From assembly GCF_032362555.1 (NCBI RefSeq), contig NC_083532.1, positions 2,493,001 through 2,557,000 of the forward strand: a DNA stretch of 64,000 bases, in the 5' to 3' direction. Below, one piece after another: positions 36,901-42,900 of this stretch (position 1 is its first letter; each line of letters starts with the position of its first letter). Position numbers and translations under genes: made by a program. The notes below the pieces were generated by a model. That model made no database searches. It was given only the letters and a program-made list of their open reading frames with translations, and was not told the DNA's origin. This DNA comes from Amyelois transitella (taxonomy: Eukaryota; Arthropoda; Insecta; Lepidoptera; Pyralidae).

Positions 36901-39900
36901 ATTAATATGTATGTATGTATCTTATGTCGTTATTCCAGAACCCCCGTGGCAAATGGTACTGCTCTCAGTGCATATCTCGTGCGCCGCCCAAGAAGCCGCG
37001 GAACACTAAGAAACGGGAGAGCAAGCACAAAGACAACAGTATGGACGTCGACCAGAATATGGTGCCCAGGTGAGTGTATACTGCAATCAGTTATTCAAAA
37101 GCTTCATAATATATATATGGTCACGTCTATATCCTTTTCGGGGTAGGCAGAGTCAACAGTCTTGAAAAGACCGAATGGCCACGTTCATCTGTTTCAGCTT
37201 AATGATGGAATTGAGATTCAAATAGAGACAGGTTGCTAGCCCATCGCCTAAAAAAGAATCCGAAGTTTGTAAGTCAATTTCTTAGTCGCCTTTTACGACA
37301 TCCATGGGAAAGAGATGGAGTGGTTCTAGCCTTTTTTGTATTGGTGCCGGGAATCACACGGCTCAACAAAATTTGTTAGTTACGATTTTTTCTGTGTGTG
37401 GTTCCCTGCACTTTTTGTAGAATAGAACCACTCGCATATCTTTCCCATGGATTTCGTAAAAGACGACTAATGGATAGGCTTATAAACTTGGAATTCCTCT
37501 TGTAGGCGATGGGCTAACAACCTGTCACTTTTTGAATCTCAATTCCATCAATAGGCCATAGAGCTGAACGACCCCACAAGGGATATAGTCGTGACTATAT
37601 CTATACTAATATTATAAAGCTGAAGAGTTTGTTTGAACGCGCTAATCTCAGGAAATACTGGTTCGAATTGAAAAATTATTTTTGTGTTGGATAGACCATT
37701 TATCGAGGAAGGCTTTTGACTATATGTATAACATCACGCTGCAACTATTAGGAGCGTAGCAATAATGGAAAATGTGAAAAAAAAACGGGGTAAATTATAT
37801 TCATTCTTGAATCCTTCAATGATGCCATTAATATCTATTCCACGCGGACGAAGTCGCGGGAATAGCTAGTGTATGTATACATACATACATAAAATCACGC
37901 CTCTTTCCCGTACGGGTAGGCAGAGACTACCTCTTTCCACTTGCCACGATCACTGCATACTTCCTTCGCTTCATCCACATTCAAAACTCTCTTCATGCAA
38001 GCTCGGCGGTTTTGGGTACTTTTGACCTGACCCTTTACCAGGACGTTTAGGTACATTAGGTATAAATCAACATCCACATTCTGTATTGTATGTATGTATG
38101 TTTGTTTGTTTGTTTGTAAACTTTATTGCACATAAAAATAAATAAAACAAATTACAAAACAGTTATTGGATTAAGAAGAATATGTACAATGGCGGACTTA
38201 TCCCCAATGGGATTTCTTCCAGTCAACCAAAATATAAAGTTAAATACATATTTAAAAGGCAGCGCACACAAAAAGCATTGAGATGCAGTAAAATGAACAA
38301 TAAATTTCTACATAATTAAAGATAAACATACATAAATAAAATATATATAAACTTACATAAATATAAGTACACTCAAATGTTAGATGCATCAGAACACAGT
38401 CTTTTGATTAGTGTTTTAAAAGAACTAAGGTTAAAGGCGGATCTCGTATCTTGGGGAAGATCATTCCAAAGTTGAGCAGAACGTACACTAAAAGATAAGC
38501 CATGTATGTACGTTTACCGTTCCAGCCCGGCGCCCTCTCACGCGTCCACGTCGACGACGGCGGAGGAGGGCCCCGCGAGCGCGCTGCACACGCCCGAGAA
38601 GCCCGACGAGCGCGCCGACGACGAGAACGGGCTCGACCACCCCGCCGCCCGTGAGTGTCCGTCTGGCCTTGGGATGCCACTATAATCAGCACATTATCAC
38701 CTGGCCAGGTCAAAAGTACCCGAAACCGCCGAGCTTGCATGAAGAGAGTTATGAATGTGGATGAAGCGAAGGAAGTATGCAGAGATCGTGGCAAGTGGAA
38801 AGAGGTAGTCTCTGCCTACCCCTCCGGGAAAGAGGCGTGATTTTATGTATGTATGTATCACCTGGCCTTGGAGAGCCACTATAGTCAGCACATTATCACC
38901 TGGCCTTGGAGGGCCACTATAGTCAGCACATTATCACCTAGCCTTGGAGGGCCACTATAGTCAGCACATTATCACCTGGCCTTGGAGGGCCACTATAGTC
39001 AGCACATTATCACCTGGCCTTGGAGGGCCACTATAGTCAGCACATTATCACCTGGCCTTGGAGGGCCACTATAGTCAGCACATTATCACCTGGCCTTGGA
39101 GGGCCACTATAGTCAGCACATTATCACCTGGCCTTGGAGGGCCACTATAGTCAGCACATTATCACCTGGCCTTGGAGAGCCACTATAGTCAGCACATTAT
39201 CACCTGGCCTTGGAGAACCACTATAAGTTATAATCCACCAGCTTTTGACTGTACTGGTCTCTTGGTGTTGCTCATTTTGAAACCAAAAACTAAACGCGTC
39301 GTTTGATTCCTAATTTTATATTGCTATTGACGGCCTCTGTGGCGCAGCGGTAGTACGCTTGTCTGTGACACCGGTGGTCCCGGGTTCGAATCCCGGCCAG
39401 GGCATGAGGAGAAAAGAACTTTCTCTGATTGGCCTGTGTCTTGGATTTATTATAAAATATAGTATCGTTGAGTTAGTATCTCGTAACACAAGTCTCGAAC
39501 TTACTTCGAGGCTAACCCAATCAATGTAATTTGTCCAATATATATTTATTTATTCATTCACATTTGAGGCGACGGGCTAGCAACCTGTCACTATTTGAAT
39601 CTCAATTCTATCATTAAGCCGAACGGCTGAACGTGGCCTGTCAGTCTTTTCGGAACTGTCTATCCCGCAATGGATATGGACATGATTATATGTATGTATG
39701 TATGCTCCCTATATCAACGTAATAATGTTAAGCATCATAAACCCCCCTTCACGACGTCGCGTCGGTAAGTCGGTAACAAAATGGCGTCCGGTCGGTTACG
39801 TTGTATCTTCGAGTGCTCTTGTTGAGTGTCTTACAGTGACAATGGGTTTAACAGAATGGCTGTCAAAATACACAGTATAACAAGAACGGATTAAACAATT

Positions 39901-42900
39901 TATGCTTTAAATAAGTGTCTTACTGTGACGATGTTTTAACAGTCTTCCTCTAGTCTATATTGACAACTAGTATAGTAATTACTCAGTACAGTAAGCGTGT
40001 AGCCTACATCATTTTTGAATATGGTTCAAATTGAGTTTAAATGTAGATTTCACATATTTCCTGAAACAGCCGAGTTTGCACGAAGGGAGTTATGAATGTG
40101 GTGAAGCGATGGAAGTATGCAGAGATCGTGGCAAGCGATGGAAGTATGCAGAGATGTATTCCCTGTCTAGCTCTCCGGGAAAAAGGCGTGATTTTATGTA
40201 TGTATGTTCACATATTTTCTTTTGGCTCTGTAGACTCTGTAAAAAAAGGCGATATGTTATAACATTTTTTATAGAGTCGACAGAGAAAAAAGAATATATG
40301 TGAACATACATACATAAAATCACGCCGCATTACAATACAATGTTTGTTTCAGCGCCCCCCGACTTCTCCACGGAGGAGCCGCCGGAGAAGCGCCGCGCGC
40401 TCTACGTCGGCGGGAACGGCGCCTTGCAACACGAGGACGAACGGATGGACGGTACGATTCTATTGTATATATATCACTACATAGTACAAAACAAAGTCGC
40501 TATTTTAGTCTGTTTGTCTGTATCAAAATCCGTTGCGTAATCTTTAAAATTACGCAACGGATTTTGATGCGGTTTTTTGTAACAGTTAGAGTGATTCAAG
40601 AGGAAGGTTTTTATGTATAATAACATTTATAATTTTGCACCCGTGCGAAGCCGTGCGGGTCGCTAGTATACTATATGTAAATGGTGTAAAGTAACTAAAT
40701 GAAATTGTGTACAAGATATATGACTGTATATTTTCCAAATAAAATACTAGCTGTCCCGGCAAATGTTGTTTTGCCATATATGTAAATATTTTTTAAGTAA
40801 TTGCTAGTTTAAAAAAAAAGGTTAAGGGTGTCAACGCTTATCACTGAGGGGTATGAAAAGAAGATGTCGGCCGAATCTCAGACTTATTCAATATGCTCAC
40901 ATAATTTCATGAGAATCGGTCAACCCGTTTCGGAGGAGTACGGTTACGAACACACACATTGTGACACGAGAATTTTATAATTTACCAGTATACAACAAGA
41001 ACGTACTAAAAATACGATGTTGCATTTAAATTATTATCAGTATCTTAGGGTTACGTATAAATATTTTTTTTAAATTCCGTTTCCGTATAAAGAATACGAT
41101 TTTTTTTAAATCGCAACCAATTGCCAACAAGATATTGAAAAATTCCATTTTCACAACTGGTTGCGAAACTGAGTTGCCACAGCGGCCGAAACTTATATTT
41201 ACATACATACATAAAATCACGCCTCTTTCCCGGAGGGGTAGGCAGAGACTACCTCTTTCCACTTGCCACGATCCCTGCATACTTCCTTTGCTTCATCCAT
41301 TCATAACTCTCTTCATGCAAGCTCGGCGGTTTCGGGTACTTTTGACCTGACCCTTTACCAGGACGTCCTTAATTTGATCAAGATATGTTCGTCTAGGTCT
41401 TCCCACTCCGACCTTTCCCTCCACACTCTCCATGTATATCTGCTTAGTCAACCTGTTTTCATTCATCCTCTCCACATGACCAACTTATATTTTTCTGGGT
41501 AAATTTCCACCAACCCTTATTAACCGACTTTTAAAAAAGGAGGAATTTCTCAATTTTCTTTTTTAAAGATTTTCGTTATTTATTAGGATATTACACAATG
41601 TTAATTTTATTATCTATTTATCAGGCGAGGATCCAGACACCGAAAATGTACCTTTACTATCACGAGCGAAGAAGGACAAGAATTCAGCGAAGAAAGTGCT
41701 GCAGAAAGAAATGCAGATATGCAAGTAAGTTAATATTTAAACTAGCATTTACTCGCCGCGCGAATTAGCTCTGTCTGCCCCGCAGGGGATAGACGTGATT
41801 ATATGTATGTATGAGAGACAGAGATGGAGTGGTCCTAATCTTTTTTCTATTGGTGACGTGGATCACACACGGCATATAATGTTATAAAAGGCGACTAAGG
41901 GAACGGCTTATAAACTTGGGATTCTACTTTTACGCGATGGGCTAGCAACCTATCTTAACTTAATAATGACCAGAGATCGGAATAGGTAGATTAATTGGGG
42001 TCAATGAACTGAAACGTATATATTAATATGAACATGCCTCCGAGATTTGTAAATTATTAAGATTTTTTCCGGAATTTTCACAAGTGGGATGAAGAATATA
42101 TTAGTGTTAGCTGTTTTCCCCCGACTTCGTTCACGTAAATTGTATTCCTATGTTACCCGCGGACAATGTAGTTTACTGTAAGTGTAAGTACTGAAATGGA
42201 ATCCCGGAAAAGAGGCTTATCCATGTTATGCTTTCTATGGTAATTCATGATGCAAGTACATAAAATCAATCTACCTATTCCGATCTCTGATAATGACAAA
42301 TATTTCGTAACATCAATTAATCAACATTTCAACTTCCTGTTTCAGGAACTTACTCTGCGAAATGGAGTGCCACGAACACGCTTGGCCGTTCCTCATCCCC
42401 GTGAACACGAAGCAGTTCCCGCAGTACAAGAAGGTTATAAAGTGCCCCATGGATCTGTCTACCATCAAGAGGAAACTGCAGGAAAGCAAGTGAGTATTTT
42501 GTACTGAACTAGCGACCCGACCCGGCTTCGCATGGGTAGCAATTATACATATAATACTTCCTCTTGAATCACTCTGTTTAAAAAAAAACTGTACCAAAAT
42601 CCGTTGTATGGTTTTAAAGATTTAATCGTATATACATAAAGACATAGCGACTATGCTTCATACTATGTAGTTATGGTGCTAAAATTTTTCATTGTATTTT
42701 GAGCGTCGGTGGTCGATTCAAGGTACCCGATTAAAATACCTGATGTAAATATGTGCATAAAGGCACAGGATCAAATCCCACCTTGTACCAATGACTATTT
42801 TGAATTGTAGGTATTTGAGGTCAGATGGGAGTCGCTTCGTTAATTAGTTTAAAAGGTTAATGTTTTGAAATATTACCTTCAAGCTTAAGCTCACTTTCAA

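Noticed and set aside
38408..38794. 128-codon reverse open frame rich in Arg
   Set aside because: Antisense of GC-rich tou exon 44 joined to LINE sequence.
38860..39225. CRISPR-like array
   Set aside because: The 38-bp units are contiguous with no spacers: a minisatellite in a eukaryotic intron. The same applies to 46149-46395.
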